Shown here piece after piece: positions 1 through 8,560 of a stretch of 64,000 nucleotides of DNA (positions within the stretch are counted from its first letter, which is position 1; each line of letters opens with the position of its first letter). The stretch comes from JAWKOK01 sp963765875. Its GTDB lineage: Bacteria; Chloroflexota; Anaerolineae; Caldilineales; Caldilineaceae. The notes beneath the pieces are model-generated. The model searched no databases. It had not been told where the DNA came from and was given only the letters and a program-made list of their open reading frames with translations. Position numbers and translations under genes: made by a program. Location of the stretch: NCBI GenBank assembly GCA_963765875.1, contig CAVXYK010000006.1:186001-250000 (forward strand), given 5' to 3'.

Positions 1-525
1 GCTCAATACCTGCCCGGCATGGCCGGCATGCTCGACGAACAGACAGCTCTCTCGCTCTTCCTGGAAGAAGTGAGTCTGGTCAGCGACGCCGATCAGATCG
101 ACGACCAGAGCGGTGCGGTCACGCTGATGACGCTGCACACAGCCAAGGGGCTTGAGTACCCCGTCGTCTTCATGGTGGGCATGGAGGATGGGATCCTGCC
201 ACACAGCCGCAGCATCGAGAGCGGCGAGTTGGAAGACATGGAGGAAGAACGCCGGCTCTGTTACGTGGGCATCACACGCGCCAAGCGGCGGCTCTACCTG
301 GTGCGCGCCTTCCGACGCAGCATGTGGGGCGACAGCCAGACTCAGGAGCCCAGTCGTTTCATGGACGAGATCCCGGCCAATCTTTTGACGGGCATGGTGG
401 ATCGCCAGAAGCGCAGTCGCACCTCCTACTCACGCATGACGTCCTGGGATAGCAATCGGTCGAGCAGCAGCCAGTCACGGCCGAGCCGCAGAGAGCAGTC
501 CGGCTATAATTTGGAGCGGCAGTAG
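1..525 (+). CDS. pcrA: ATP-dependent DNA helicase PcrA/UvrD, C-terminal part (5' end outside window)
   Basis: This is the C-terminal end of a superfamily 1A 3'-5' DNA helicase, acting in nucleotide excision repair and replication-fork maintenance in the cytoplasm. The frame is open from base 1, so the 5' end lies outside the window. Helicase motif V is visible as TLHTAKGLEYPVVF, and motif VI as EEERRLCYVGITRAKRRLYL, where the Arg contacts the ATP gamma-phosphate. A Ser/Arg-rich linker follows. The frame stops at 523-525, but a typical PcrA tail continues immediately in frame 2 up to 796, so this stop comes from a frame change at about 500-540 and is not the natural end. PcrA versus UvrD cannot be decided from the fragment; the tail favours PcrA. 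Confidence 0.9.
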   Translation, partial: AQYLPGMAGMLDEQTALSLFLEEVSLVSDADQIDDQSGAVTLMTLHTAKGLEYPVVFMVGMEDGILPHSRSIESGELEDMEEERRLCYVGITRAKRRLYLVRAFRRSMWGDSQTQEPSRFMDEIPANLLTGMVDRQKRSRTSYSRMTSWDSNRSSSSQSRPSRREQSGYNLERQ

Positions 526-796
526 CTCAGGCGAACCAAAAGACATCGACCAGACCTATTGGACGCCGGAATCAGGCACGGGGAAGCCGCCTGCTCGCAA
601 GCGCAAACGAAAATCAACGACGAGCAGTCAGCCGACGCAATTCAAACGACGCGACAGCGTTCAACACGCCAAGTTCGGCGTCGGCACCGTCATCGAAAGC
701 TCGATTGTCGGCAGCGATGAAGAGGTGACCATCGCCTTCCCCGGCGTCGGCATCAAGAAACTGGCTGTGTCGATGGCGAATTTGAAGAAACTGTAG
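526..796 (+). pseudogene. pcrA: PcrA/UvrD C-terminal tail, out of frame with the upstream part
   Basis: Frame 2 reads a Lys/Arg-rich linker and then KFGVGTVIES...VTIAFPGVGIKKL, ending at TAG 794-796. This matches the C-terminal Tudor-like RNA-polymerase-binding tail of PcrA, whose family consensus is FGxGxVxxxxG...VxFxGxGxKxL. It belongs to the helicase in positions 1-525 and is separated only by a net +1 frame change. It is not an independent gene. Confidence 0.8.
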
Positions 797-924
797 GGAT
801 TGGGGAATAGGGATTGGTGATTGGGAAAGCATGGACAGCGCAATTTCTTGACCCATCCCAGCCCCCACTTCCCTAAAGCCCCAAATCCCCAATCACCAAT
901 CCCTAATTCCTATTCCCCAATCCC
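796..924. repeat. Imperfect inverted repeat built of ATTGGGGATTGG-type words
   Basis: The left arm at 796-825 (GGGATTGGGGAATAGGGATT and on) is complementary to the right arm at 887-924, which carries about 8 extra bases. The intervening sequence is about 61 bases. It follows the pcrA stop directly and could fold in RNA as a terminator-like hairpin. The same CCAATCCCC words recur at the start of manA (3168-3200). The open frame of the next gene extends back into this repeat, which is one reason for choosing the internal start at 947. Confidence 0.6.
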
Positions 925-946
925 AACCACACCGAGTACCCAAACC

Positions 947-2152
947 ATGCGCCTACCCGACCACAACTCACCACCCTGGAGTCGAACGACCAAAGCCATT
1001 GTGGCATCGGCCGCGCTCATCGTCACCGCGCTTGCGATTTGGAAGTTTCGCTCGCTGATCGCACCGATCGTCACGGCCATGATTTTGGCCTATCTGCTCA
1101 ATCCCGTCATCAACTTTTTGTACCGACGCACTGGGCTGAGCCGCGGACGCTCCATCCTGCTCGTCTACTTGGTCATCATCCTCATCTTTGTCGGGGGCGG
1201 CATCGCGTTGGGCGTCGTCGCCGTCGACCAGGCGGTTTCGCTCTACACGAACCTGCCCGACCTATTTGATCGCGCATTGGTCGGTGGCCAAGCCCTCCTG
1301 GACCAGGCGTTGGATACCGTGATCATCGTCGGTCCCCTTCAATTCGACCCTGGGACAGTGGTCAGCGGCATCGACGGCCAGTTGGTGATCAGTCAGATTT
1401 CGAACTTTGCGAGACCGGCCTTTTCGGTGGGCGGCTCCTTCGCCACCCAGTTGACCCAGGCGACCATCACATGGCTTGGCCTGGCTGTTCTGGTCTTCGC
1501 CCTCTCCATCTATCTGGTGCGCGATGCGCCGAAAATTGGCCCGGCCATCAGCAACCTGGCCCATCAACCCGGCTATCGCCAGGATGCGGACCGGATGATC
1601 GCCAGCTTCATGAATATCTGGGACGCTTACTTGCGTGGTCAGGTCATTCTGGCCCTCACCATCAGCCTCGCCGTTTCGGTGGTGCTGACGTTGTTGGGTG
1701 TCAGCAACTCACTCGCGCTGGGCGCGCTGGCCGGAATCCTTGAGTTCCTGCCCGTCATCGGCCCGATCATCAGCACCGTGGCCGCCGTGCTCGTGGTGAT
1801 CTTTCAGCCGGAGAACTACTGGGGGCTGTCACCGCTCTGGCATGCATTGCTGGTGGCCGTGGCCATGCTAGCCATTCAGCAGTTCGAGAATTCGGTGCTG
1901 GTGCCGCGCATCGTCGGCGGCGCGCTCGATCTGCACCCGCTGGTCATCATGGTAGCCGTGCTCATGGGGGCTTCGCTTGCCGGCATCCTCGGTGCAGTAC
2001 TGGCCGCGCCGGTGGTGGCAAGCATCAAATTGCTGGGCGGCTACGCCTGGCGCAAAATGCTGGATCTGCCGCCATTTTCGATTGAAGAGTCGGTCTCGGG
2101 CCCACCGAATGAGGAAGTCGCGGAATCTGAACCTGACGCCAGCGGCGAATAG
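947..2152 (+). CDS. AI-2E family transporter (UPF0118/PerM-like permease)
   Basis: This is a polytopic inner-membrane protein of about 401 residues. A first hydrophobic segment (AIVASAALIVTALAIWKF) is followed by RSLIAPIVTAMILAYLLNPV, the usual AI-2E start. Three or four further helices sit in the middle and C-terminal parts, with the conserved block LEFLPVIGPIIS and a late DLHPLVIMVAVLMGASLAG. Members export autoinducer-2 or act as Na+(Li+)/H+ antiporters, and the substrate cannot be read from sequence. The start at ATG 947 (MRLPDHNS) is preferred over the longer frame from 821, because the extra N-terminal 42 residues are Pro/Ser-rich translation of the upstream inverted repeat. Confidence 0.88.
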   Translation: MRLPDHNSPPWSRTTKAIVASAALIVTALAIWKFRSLIAPIVTAMILAYLLNPVINFLYRRTGLSRGRSILLVYLVIILIFVGGGIALGVVAVDQAVSLYTNLPDLFDRALVGGQALLDQALDTVIIVGPLQFDPGTVVSGIDGQLVISQISNFARPAFSVGGSFATQLTQATITWLGLAVLVFALSIYLVRDAPKIGPAISNLAHQPGYRQDADRMIASFMNIWDAYLRGQVILALTISLAVSVVLTLLGVSNSLALGALAGILEFLPVIGPIISTVAAVLVVIFQPENYWGLSPLWHALLVAVAMLAIQQFENSVLVPRIVGGALDLHPLVIMVAVLMGASLAGILGAVLAAPVVASIKLLGGYAWRKMLDLPPFSIEESVSGPPNEEVAESEPDASGE

Positions 2153-2238
2153 GCATCGATTCCCTCAAAGGATATCATCCTGCGCTAGTTCGACTTTCCT
2201 CGCCCAGGGCGCGCCCTTTCGTGAAAAACATCCCAAAG

Positions 2239-2266
2239 TTGACATTTCATTGGATTGCTCTATGCT
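2239..2266 (+). promoter_or_regulatory. Sigma-70-type promoter candidate
   Basis: TTGACA at 2239-2244 is followed by 16 bases and TATGCT at 2261-2266. It lies about 175 bases before the small gene at 2441 in an otherwise empty gap, so it is the likely promoter for that gene with a long leader. Confidence 0.4.
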
Positions 2267-2440
2267 GGATTCACCCTCTATCCAGCAACGTTGACCTCTA
2301 CAACGCATGATCGGCTGGGTTTCCTCTAATCGCGGGGGGATCCGGTCTTCTGTACATTGGATTTGAGGGACGGAAGCGGGAGGATGAGTATTGGCGCCGT
2401 ACAATGATTGGTTGCCCGGCGCAGGAAAGGGGTTCTTGTC

Positions 2441-2791
2441 ATGAGATCGAATCTGTTGCTGTTTGGGTGGAATCGCTCAACGTCGGGACGTGAACTTGTG
2501 AGCGCTGAACATTTCCAAGAATTTGTTGCATACATGATCGGGCTTCAAGAAAGTGGCGCCATCGATTCGTTTGAGCCGGTCTTCCTCGATCCACATAGCG
2601 GTGATCTGGGTGGATTTTTCCTGATCCGGGGAGAGCCGGATAGCCTTGACGAGTTGATGGGCACCCCGGAATGGATGGTTCACATGTTCCGCGGCGGACG
2701 GCATCTTGATGGGCAAACGTTGATACGGGGCGCGACGGGCGATGCACTCATGGAGCGTATGGCGCTCTTCACTGAGCTTGCCTCGCAGTAA
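2441..2791 (+). CDS. Small conserved hypothetical protein, possible dimeric alpha/beta-barrel fold
   Basis: The protein has 116 residues with no signal peptide or membrane segment. The pattern (short hydrophobic strand LLLFGWNRS, helix with SAEHFQEFVAYMIGLQ, strand EPVFLDPH, then GGFFLIRGEPDSLDELMGTPEW and a closing strand) resembles small dimeric alpha/beta-barrel proteins of the YCII/EthD kind. That is a fold-level guess only. The start at ATG 2441 is preferred because AGGAAAGGGG lies 8-16 bases upstream. The gene stands alone and is followed by a strong hairpin, so it appears monocistronic. No function can be assigned. Confidence 0.6.
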   Translation: MRSNLLLFGWNRSTSGRELVSAEHFQEFVAYMIGLQESGAIDSFEPVFLDPHSGDLGGFFLIRGEPDSLDELMGTPEWMVHMFRGGRHLDGQTLIRGATGDALMERMALFTELASQ

Positions 2792-2844
2792 CACCCCGCA
2801 GTAACAATATGAGTAATGTGCGTCGGTTACCGTATCCGAACCAA

Positions 2845-2886
2845 CTGCTCCGAAGCCATGTGATAGGCTTCGGAGCAGCTTCTTTA
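2845..2886 (+). terminator. Intrinsic terminator after the 2441 gene
   Basis: A 13-bp perfect stem (CTGCTCCGAAGCC 2845-2857 with 2866-2878) has an 8-base loop and is followed by the T-rich CTTCTTTATT. Confidence 0.7.
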
Positions 2887-2992
2887 TTGAGATCTGTCAC
2901 ACCCATGCTTGTCCACGATGGCTCGATGATCCAGATCCGTCCCGCCGCATTCTTGTGGTAAAATTCAACCCATTCCAAAGCTACGAGAAATA

Positions 2993-3095
2993 CAGTAGTT
3001 CACGATTTGTCATACTGAACGGGTCAACGAGGCGACTCCCACCCTGGCGAAATACCAGTGAAGAATCTCGTTTTGCCCCAAATCGTGAACTACTG
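2993..3095. repeat. 103-bp element with 16-bp perfect terminal inverted repeats (MITE-like)
   Basis: CAGTAGTTCACGATTT at 2993-3008 is exactly repeated in inverted orientation at 3080-3095, with a 71-bp interior containing the phrase GAAGAATCTCGTTTTGCCC. It lies in the 375-bp gene-free gap between the 2441 gene and manA. It has no coding capacity. Size and architecture resemble the 94-bp element at 27377-27470, so both may be short non-autonomous elements. Confidence 0.6.
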
Positions 3096-3166
3096 AAATA
3101 AGCAGATCTAGGTAGCCTAGGCACCCAAAAATAACACCAACATACACATCGAAATCAGAGTAACCA

Positions 3167-4165
3167 ATGTCCCAATCACCCAATCCCCAATCCCCAATCT
3201 ACCCACTCACCTTCGACCCCATCTTCAAAGACTACGTCTGGGGCGGACGCAATCTGGCCGACAAGCTTGGCCGCGAAATCCCCGACGGCATCGTGGCCGA
3301 AAGCTGGGAGATCGCAGCCCACCCGGACGGCTCAAGCGTAGTCAACAACGGGCCGCTTGCCGGTCTCACGTTGCCGGAAGCCCAGGCCAAGCTGGGCGAG
3401 GCGTTGGTGGGCACGCGTAACCAGCAGATGCTGGAGATGGAGCGATTTCCGCTCCTGATCAAGCTGCTGGACGCCAATCGCTGGCTCTCGGTCCAGGTGC
3501 ACCCGGACGACGTCTACGGTCTGGCCAACGAGAACGACCTGGGCAAGACTGAGATGTGGGTCGTATTGTATGCCGAGCCGGGCGCCGAGCTGATCTATGG
3601 ATTTAAGGCCGGCGTCAAGCAGGAGGCCTTCGAAACGGCCATCCAGTTCGGTGATGTCGAAGAGTGGTTGCACCGGGTGCCGGTGAAAGTCGGCGACGTC
3701 ATCTTTGTGCCGGCCGGCACGATCCACGCGCTTGGGCCGGGCGCCATTGTGGCCGAGATCCAGCAGAACAGCAACACGACCTATCGCATCTACGATCGGG
3801 GCCGGCCGCGGCCCATCCACGTCGAGCAGGCGCTGGACGTGCTCAATTTTAACCTGGTCGAACCTGGACCGCTACGCCCCAGCGTGATTGATGAAAGCGA
3901 CGGCGTGCGCGTCGAGCTGATCGGTCACTGCCCCTATTTTGAGACGCACCGGCTAATGATGGATAGCGGCGCAACCTTCAGCAACGCATGCGAGGGCGAC
4001 ACATTCGAGATCTGGGCCGTGCTCAACGGCAGCGCAACCGTGTGCTGGTCGGGCGATCCGGTGGGCATCGAAGCCGTCGGCTGGGTGCTCCTGCCAGCCG
4101 CGCTGGGCGAGTACGTGATTGAGGCGAATGAGAAGAGCACGCTGTTGCGGGTGTTGACGCCGTAG
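3167..4165 (+). CDS. manA: Mannose-6-phosphate isomerase, class I short form
   Basis: This enzyme interconverts fructose-6-phosphate and mannose-6-phosphate using Zn2+, feeding GDP-mannose and polysaccharide synthesis in the cytoplasm. At 332 residues it matches the short Bacillus-type class. The opening PLTFDPIFKDYVWGGRNLADKLG, the metal-binding LSVQVHPDD block (Gln and His ligands) at about residue 107 and the second cupin AGTIHALGPGAIVAEIQQNS with the downstream His are visible. The start ATG sits in a CCAATCCCC repeat, so the first ten residues (MSQSPNPQSP) are repeat-derived and no clear ribosome binding site is present. The true start could be a few codons later. It is single, with no sugar operon around it. 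Confidence 0.92.
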   Translation: MSQSPNPQSPIYPLTFDPIFKDYVWGGRNLADKLGREIPDGIVAESWEIAAHPDGSSVVNNGPLAGLTLPEAQAKLGEALVGTRNQQMLEMERFPLLIKLLDANRWLSVQVHPDDVYGLANENDLGKTEMWVVLYAEPGAELIYGFKAGVKQEAFETAIQFGDVEEWLHRVPVKVGDVIFVPAGTIHALGPGAIVAEIQQNSNTTYRIYDRGRPRPIHVEQALDVLNFNLVEPGPLRPSVIDESDGVRVELIGHCPYFETHRLMMDSGATFSNACEGDTFEIWAVLNGSATVCWSGDPVGIEAVGWVLLPAALGEYVIEANEKSTLLRVLTP

Positions 4166-4173
4166 AGAGGGGC

Positions 4174-4201
4174 CGCTGCGTGCTGCGTGCTGCGTGCTGC
4201 G
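4174..4201. repeat. Four perfect tandem copies of the heptamer GCTGCGT
   Basis: A seven-base unit is repeated four times immediately after manA. Related words (TTGCTGCGTACTGC, GCAAGCAGCACGCAGC) recur at 4561-4577, 8403-8430, 8651-8668 and 8771-8788, so this is a dispersed genomic motif and not a gene-specific site. Confidence 0.7.
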
Positions 4202-4343
4202 TAAATCATGTTAGTTGCAAGATTGCGGGTCAGAAAGAGCACGTAGGAGGAACTCGTGCACACCGTCGCTGAAACATTGTTTTTGCAGCGAAGCTGGAGA
4301 AGAGCATGAACTTAGGCCGTTCCAAGAAGTTGAATCGCTCGGA

Positions 4344-4408
4344 CGTCCCCGGCACTGGCCAGACCCACTCTGGTCCGCGCGAAATTAGTTTGGCCAGTGC
4401 CGGGGACG
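4344..4408. repeat. 18-bp perfect inverted repeat in the manA-dihydropyrimidinase gap
   Basis: CGTCCCCGGCACTGGCCA at 4344-4361 pairs perfectly with 4391-4408 across a 29-base loop. The gap 4166-4570 otherwise holds only low-complexity repeat words. A 139-codon frame crossing it is Arg/His-rich and unlike a real protein. Confidence 0.6.
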
Positions 4409-4619
4409 CGAACCCCAGTGCCGGACCCAGACCAACGTTCAACTCAAGCGACCGCATCTACTCACACACCCTCGCCAACGAGACCTTACGCAGTACGAAG
4501 TACGCAGACGCCAACCAAAACAGCCCCATTTACCCGCCCAACTCCATCTACGAACCCTCACGCAGCAAGCAGCAGCCAGCACGAACTCCTCATCGCCAAC
4601 GGCACAATCATCTCCGGCG

Positions 4620-5543
4620 GTGCCACCTTGCGCGCCGATCTCGCCATCGACGGCGACACCATCACGGCCATCGGCGTCGGATTCGGACGCGGTTCGGACT
4701 ATCGATGCGACGGGTTACTATGTGATCCCCGGCGGTGTTGACCCGCATGTGCACCTGCAATTGCCGCTGGCCGGACGTGTCAGCACAGACACATTTGAAA
4801 CCGGCACTGTGGCCGCGGCATGCGGCGGCACAACCACGGTCATTGACTTCGTGACGCCGGAACCGGGCCAGCCAATGCTTGAGGCGCTGGCTGCGCGGCG
4901 GGCCGAGGCCGACACCGCAGTGGCCATCGACTACGGGCTTCACATGACCATCCCCACCTGGCACGGCGCATCGGCCGCGCGCCTGGTCGATGTGGCAGAT
5001 GCAGTCGAGGCCGGTTGCGCCACTTTCAAGATCTACCAGGCCTACGACGGTATGATCTTGGACGATGTTGCCCTGCTGCGATCATTTCAGGCAGTGGCTG
5101 AGGCAGGCGGCAGTGTTGTGCTGCACAGCGAGACCGGCCCCGTGCTCGATCTGTTGCGCGAGCAGGCGCTGGCGGCCGGTCATGTTGATCCGATCTGGCA
5201 TGAGCGCACACGACCGGCGAGGCTTGAAGCGACAGCCATCCATCGTGCGGCCGAGCTGGCGCACCTGGCCGGGTGCCCGCTCTACGTCTTTCACGTAGGC
5301 TGCCGGGAATCCGTGGATGAAATTGTGCGAGCGCTGCCGACGCGGCGTAGACATCCATGCCGAGACCTGTCCCCAATATTTGTTGCTCAGCGCCAACGAG
5401 CACCTTGCGGGCGAAAACGGCCAACTCTTCGTTTGTGCGCCGCCCTTGCGTTCGGAGCAAGACCAGCAATCCCTATGGTCAGCATTGGCCGACGGCGCGG
5501 TGGATGTTGTCAGCACGGATCATTGTCCGTGGACCCGGGCTGA
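4620..5543 (+). CDS. Dihydropyrimidinase/hydantoinase, N-terminal and central part (frameshifted)
   Basis: This is a cyclic-amidohydrolase that hydrolyses dihydropyrimidines or hydantoins at a binuclear metal centre. The first strand (ELLIANGTIISGG) lies upstream in frame 2 from about 4580. At about 4700 the frame changes to 3, where TIDATGYYVIPGGVDPHVHL carries the HxH metal ligands, FKIYQAYDGM holds the lysine that is carboxylated in the family, and VLHSETG and YVFHVG supply two more His ligands. Homology leaves this frame at about 5335 although the frame stays open to 5543; the rest is in the next entry. Both changes are net +1. No convincing start codon with a ribosome site exists upstream of the first strand, where repeat words dominate. 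The real gene spans about 4580-5961. Confidence 0.78.
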   Translation: MPPCAPISPSTATPSRPSASDSDAVRTIDATGYYVIPGGVDPHVHLQLPLAGRVSTDTFETGTVAAACGGTTTVIDFVTPEPGQPMLEALAARRAEADTAVAIDYGLHMTIPTWHGASAARLVDVADAVEAGCATFKIYQAYDGMILDDVALLRSFQAVAEAGGSVVLHSETGPVLDLLREQALAAGHVDPIWHERTRPARLEATAIHRAAELAHLAGCPLYVFHVGCRESVDEIVRALPTRRRHPCRDLSPIFVAQRQRAPCGRKRPTLRLCAALAFGARPAIPMVSIGRRRGGCCQHGSLSVDPG

Positions 5544-5961
5544 GAAAATCCAACCAGACTTCTCGACGATTCCCGGCGGCGTGCCCAGCATCGAAGCCAG
5601 GCTCTCGCTGGTGCATCATTTTGGTGTCGGCGGCGACCACATCTCTTTGGAACGATGGGTCGATGTCTGCTGCACCAATCCGGCCCGCCTAATGGGCCTG
5701 CCCGGCAAGGGCCTGCTGGCACCCGGCTACGACGCCGACGTGGTCATCTTCGACCCGAATCGAGCCAAGCGAATTGCCACGGAGAGACTCCACGAAGCAG
5801 CCGATTGGACGCCCTATGCGGGCATGACGGTTACAGGCTGGCCGCGTACGGTACTATCACGAGGGAAGATCATTGTTGAAGATGAACGGTACGTCGGTGA
5901 AAAAGGCGACGGACAGTTCGTTGCAACCGTGTGCAACCGGACAAGAAGATCGATTGGCTAG
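5317..5961 (+). CDS. Dihydropyrimidinase/hydantoinase, C-terminal part (frameshifted)
   Basis: This continues the amidohydrolase of the previous entry in frame 1. The block VDIHAETCPQYLLL is the standard D-hydantoinase signature after the fifth strand. VSTDHCPW gives the catalytic metal-binding Asp, and GGVPSIEARLSLVHH with NPARLMGLPGKGLLAPGYDADVVIFDP is the typical closing barrel and beta-sandwich. The first few codons from ATG 5317 overlap the end of the preceding frame and are probably not translated as a start; true coding in this frame begins near 5335. Whether the substrate is dihydrouracil, hydantoin or another cyclic amide cannot be told. Confidence 0.78.
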   Translation: MKLCERCRRGVDIHAETCPQYLLLSANEHLAGENGQLFVCAPPLRSEQDQQSLWSALADGAVDVVSTDHCPWTRAEKIQPDFSTIPGGVPSIEARLSLVHHFGVGGDHISLERWVDVCCTNPARLMGLPGKGLLAPGYDADVVIFDPNRAKRIATERLHEAADWTPYAGMTVTGWPRTVLSRGKIIVEDERYVGEKGDGQFVATVCNRTRRSIG

Positions 5962-6065
5962 GGTACATGGACATCTTCACCAACTACCGTCTTGCCGCAA
6001 CCGGATACCCGTGAACAATCGAAAGAGACATAGGCAGAGACACCGCTAGAGACAAGGAGCGAACC

Positions 6066-6410
6066 ATGAGCGAACAGGCCGACACCACCTTCAGCGCCAT
6101 TTTGGACGGCAGTGAGCCGGGCACAGTTATTGCTCGGGACGATGAGAAACGGATGGCCCTAATTGCGAGCAATCACCCGGAAAGTGTGATCCATTGGATT
6201 GCAGTGCCGTACGAGCCCGTTGCCAGCACCGAACAGCTGCTCCACGAAGACAAAGAGCGATTCCTCGACCTGGTCGACTATGCGGTAACGCAGGCCCACG
6301 CCTTGACGGATGAATACCCGCGCTTGCAGCAGGGGTTCACCCTCAAAATCCACTGCGGCTCGTTTGAAACTATGCGCCACGCCAAGGTCCATGTCCTGGC
6401 CGCGGAATAG
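6066..6410 (+). CDS. HIT-like (histidine triad superfamily) protein, degenerate
   Basis: The protein has 114 residues and starts at ATG 6066 after a good AAGGAG. The order of segments (FSAILDGSEPGTVIARDDEKRMALI, then WIAVPYEPVAS in place of the usual LVIPKxH, a long helix, GFTLKIHCG, and the ending RHAKVHVLAAE) follows a HIT nucleotide-hydrolase/transferase fold. The canonical HxHxH triad is reduced to HAKVHV, so catalytic activity is doubtful. It sits just after the broken dihydropyrimidinase and ends in a strong terminator. Family placement is moderate; biological role unknown. Confidence 0.6.
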   Translation: MSEQADTTFSAILDGSEPGTVIARDDEKRMALIASNHPESVIHWIAVPYEPVASTEQLLHEDKERFLDLVDYAVTQAHALTDEYPRLQQGFTLKIHCGSFETMRHAKVHVLAAE

Positions 6411-6437
6411 TCAATCGGCCTTGATCGGCCACCTGAC

Positions 6438-6475
6438 AAAAAGGGACCGGCATTGCGTGCCGGTCCCTTTTTTTT
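6438..6475 (+). terminator. Strong intrinsic terminator after the HIT-like gene
   Basis: A 15-bp stem (AAAAAGGGACCGGCA 6438-6452) with loop TTGCG pairs with 6458-6472 and runs into eight consecutive T. Confidence 0.9.
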
Positions 6476-6476
6476 G

Positions 6477-6485
6477 TGGTATACT
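6477..6485 (+). promoter_or_regulatory. Extended -10 promoter element
   Basis: TG-G-TATACT (TATACT at 6480-6485) follows the terminator directly and lies about 80 bases before the radical SAM gene. No clear -35 is seen, consistent with an extended -10 promoter for that gene. Confidence 0.35.
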
Positions 6486-6566
6486 TGGCCGCGTTTGTCG
6501 GGTGAGAAGTATTCGTTTGACCCGACAATGGCATGGTAGCGATGGCATGATTTCGTAAAGGACAGA

Positions 6567-8402
6567 ATGACAAAAGCCAAGCATAGAAAAAAACAACAGA
6601 ACAACGGCAGGGCCCAGTGGCGCTCGTTTCAACCGGCGCTGAACGAAGAAGGAGCCGTCGCCAAAGACTGGGGCGGCAAGCTCACGGTGGCGCTGACCAT
6701 GCCCAACACCTACTACATCGGCATGAGCAGCCTGGCGCTGCAACTGCTCTATCGCATGTTCAACTCGCAGGTGGACGTGGTCTGCGAGCGCGTCTTCTGG
6801 GAAAAAGGCGCAGCCATAGCGGGCAAGCCGTTGCTCTCGCTGGAGAGCGGTCGCCCAGCCGACGATTTCGACATCTGGGCCTTCACCATCTCCTGGGAGA
6901 TGGACTACTTCAACGTGGTCGAGATGCTGCGCCAGGCCGGCATGCCGCCGCTGGCAGCAGACCGACAGACGAGCAGACGCTGGGACGGCAGCCCGTGGCC
7001 GCTGCTGATCGCCGGCGGTCCCGGTGTGACTATGAATCCCGAGCCGATGGCGCCCTTTTTCGACGCCATTCTCATCGGCGAGGCCGAAGAGGCCGGACCT
7101 GAATTTGTTGACCTTGCGCGTGACGGGATCGACGATCATGACGCTATGCTGGGCAGGCTTGATTCGACGCCAGGCTGGTACGTACCCAGTAGGCGCCCGT
7201 CCAACCGCGAGCATGTCGATTTCCAGCCAGTCAAGCGGCTGTGGACCCGTGAACTCGCCTCCTTCGACACATCGAGCACACTCTACACGCCGGACACCGA
7301 ATTCAGCAACATGCATTTGATGGAGATCGCACGCGGTTGCGGACGTGGCTGTCGTTTCTGTCTGGCCGGCTACGTCTATCGACCGGCCCGCGAGCAGCCG
7401 TTGGATCGACTGCTAGCCTCTGCCGAGCAGGCCGTTGCCGACGGGCACACCAAGGTCGGGTTGGTCAGCGCGGCGGTCAGCGACCACACGCAGATCGACG
7501 AGATGGCCACCGAATTGCAGGCGATGGGCGCGAGCATCAGTGCCAGTTCTATGCGCATGGACCCCATCAGCGTGCCGTTGATCCGGGCAATGGCGGAGAC
7601 GGGTGCGCGCAATCTGACCGTTGCCCCAGAGGCCGGGAGCCAGCGCCTGCGCAGTGTCATCAACAAGACCCAGACCGAAGACCAGATGATGCGCGCCATT
7701 TCGCTGGCCCAGGAACTGAACTTTCCCCAGATCAAACTCTATTTTATGGTTGGTCACCCAACAGAGACCGACGACGATATCCAGGCGCTCATCGATTTCA
7801 CGCTGACGGCTCGATCACACTTCAAGCGACGCATCGCCATCAACGCCACGCCCTTTGTGCCCAAAGCGCACACGCCATTTCAGTGGGAGGGTATGACGCC
7901 AACCAAGGTCATGCGTAAGCGCCAACGCACCATCCACAAAGCGCTGGCCCGCCATGGCATCGACGTACGTGCCGACTCGCCCGACTGGGCAGAGATTCAG
8001 GCGGTGCTCAGTCGTGGCGACCGTCGAATCGCGGACCTGTTGCTGGCGATTCCGGCCGGTCGGCTCACGGTCCGCACCTTTTTCCAAACGATGGAGGACC
8101 TTGGCCTGGAGCGTGAACATTACGCCGGCGAATGGAAGGTCGGCTCGCCCCTGCCCTGGGACATTGTCGAGAGCGGCGTCAGCGAGAATTATTACCACTA
8201 TGAGCTAAAGCTGGCGGCCCGCAGCGAGACCGGCCTCAGTTGCCCGCCGGACAGCGCGGGCTGCCTCTCCTGCCAGGCCTGTGATCCCCAGTGGGCCTTC
8301 CGCTTCGGCGACAACGACAAGCGCCCGGTACCCGCGGCTAAAGGCGGTCCGTGGCGCGCAGAGGATTGGGCGCCGTGGACGAGGCTGAAGAGTAATGTGT
8401 AG
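6567..8402 (+). CDS. B12-binding domain/radical SAM protein, TIGR03960 type
   Basis: This 611-residue cytoplasmic protein combines an N-terminal cobalamin-binding-like Rossmann region (LTVALTMPNTYYIGMSSLALQ...WPLLIAGGPGVTMNPEPMAPF) with a radical SAM domain. The [4Fe-4S] motif is CGRGCRFC (CxxxCxxC) at about residue 257. The downstream GARNLTVAPEAGSQRLRSVINK and KLYFMVGHPTETDDDI are SAM-binding parts. The C-terminus holds extra cysteines (CPPDSAGCLSCQACDP), possibly an auxiliary cluster. In many bacteria such proteins are paired with a DUF2344 partner; none follows here. The substrate is unknown. It starts after a terminator, so it is a separate transcription unit. Confidence 0.88.
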   Translation: MTKAKHRKKQQNNGRAQWRSFQPALNEEGAVAKDWGGKLTVALTMPNTYYIGMSSLALQLLYRMFNSQVDVVCERVFWEKGAAIAGKPLLSLESGRPADDFDIWAFTISWEMDYFNVVEMLRQAGMPPLAADRQTSRRWDGSPWPLLIAGGPGVTMNPEPMAPFFDAILIGEAEEAGPEFVDLARDGIDDHDAMLGRLDSTPGWYVPSRRPSNREHVDFQPVKRLWTRELASFDTSSTLYTPDTEFSNMHLMEIARGCGRGCRFCLAGYVYRPAREQPLDRLLASAEQAVADGHTKVGLVSAAVSDHTQIDEMATELQAMGASISASSMRMDPISVPLIRAMAETGARNLTVAPEAGSQRLRSVINKTQTEDQMMRAISLAQELNFPQIKLYFMVGHPTETDDDIQALIDFTLTARSHFKRRIAINATPFVPKAHTPFQWEGMTPTKVMRKRQRTIHKALARHGIDVRADSPDWAEIQAVLSRGDRRIADLLLAIPAGRLTVRTFFQTMEDLGLEREHYAGEWKVGSPLPWDIVESGVSENYYHYELKLAARSETGLSCPPDSAGCLSCQACDPQWAFRFGDNDKRPVPAAKGGPWRAEDWAPWTRLKSNV

Positions 8403-8560
8403 AGGCTTGCTGCGTACTGCTTGCTGCGTGATTGAGGATATCGGATGGTGTCAATTCACCCAACATGGACATCGCTGACAGACAACTGGATGCTCAGTGA
8501 ATTCAACCCGCAAGCAGTCCGCATCGGTCCGCGCTATCAACGACTGCCACTTTCGCTACA

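Noticed and set aside
4306..4725. A 139-codon + strand frame before the dihydropyrimidinase
   Set aside because: Arg/His/Pro-rich composition over repeat words, and it overlaps the real dihydropyrimidinase N-terminus in another frame.
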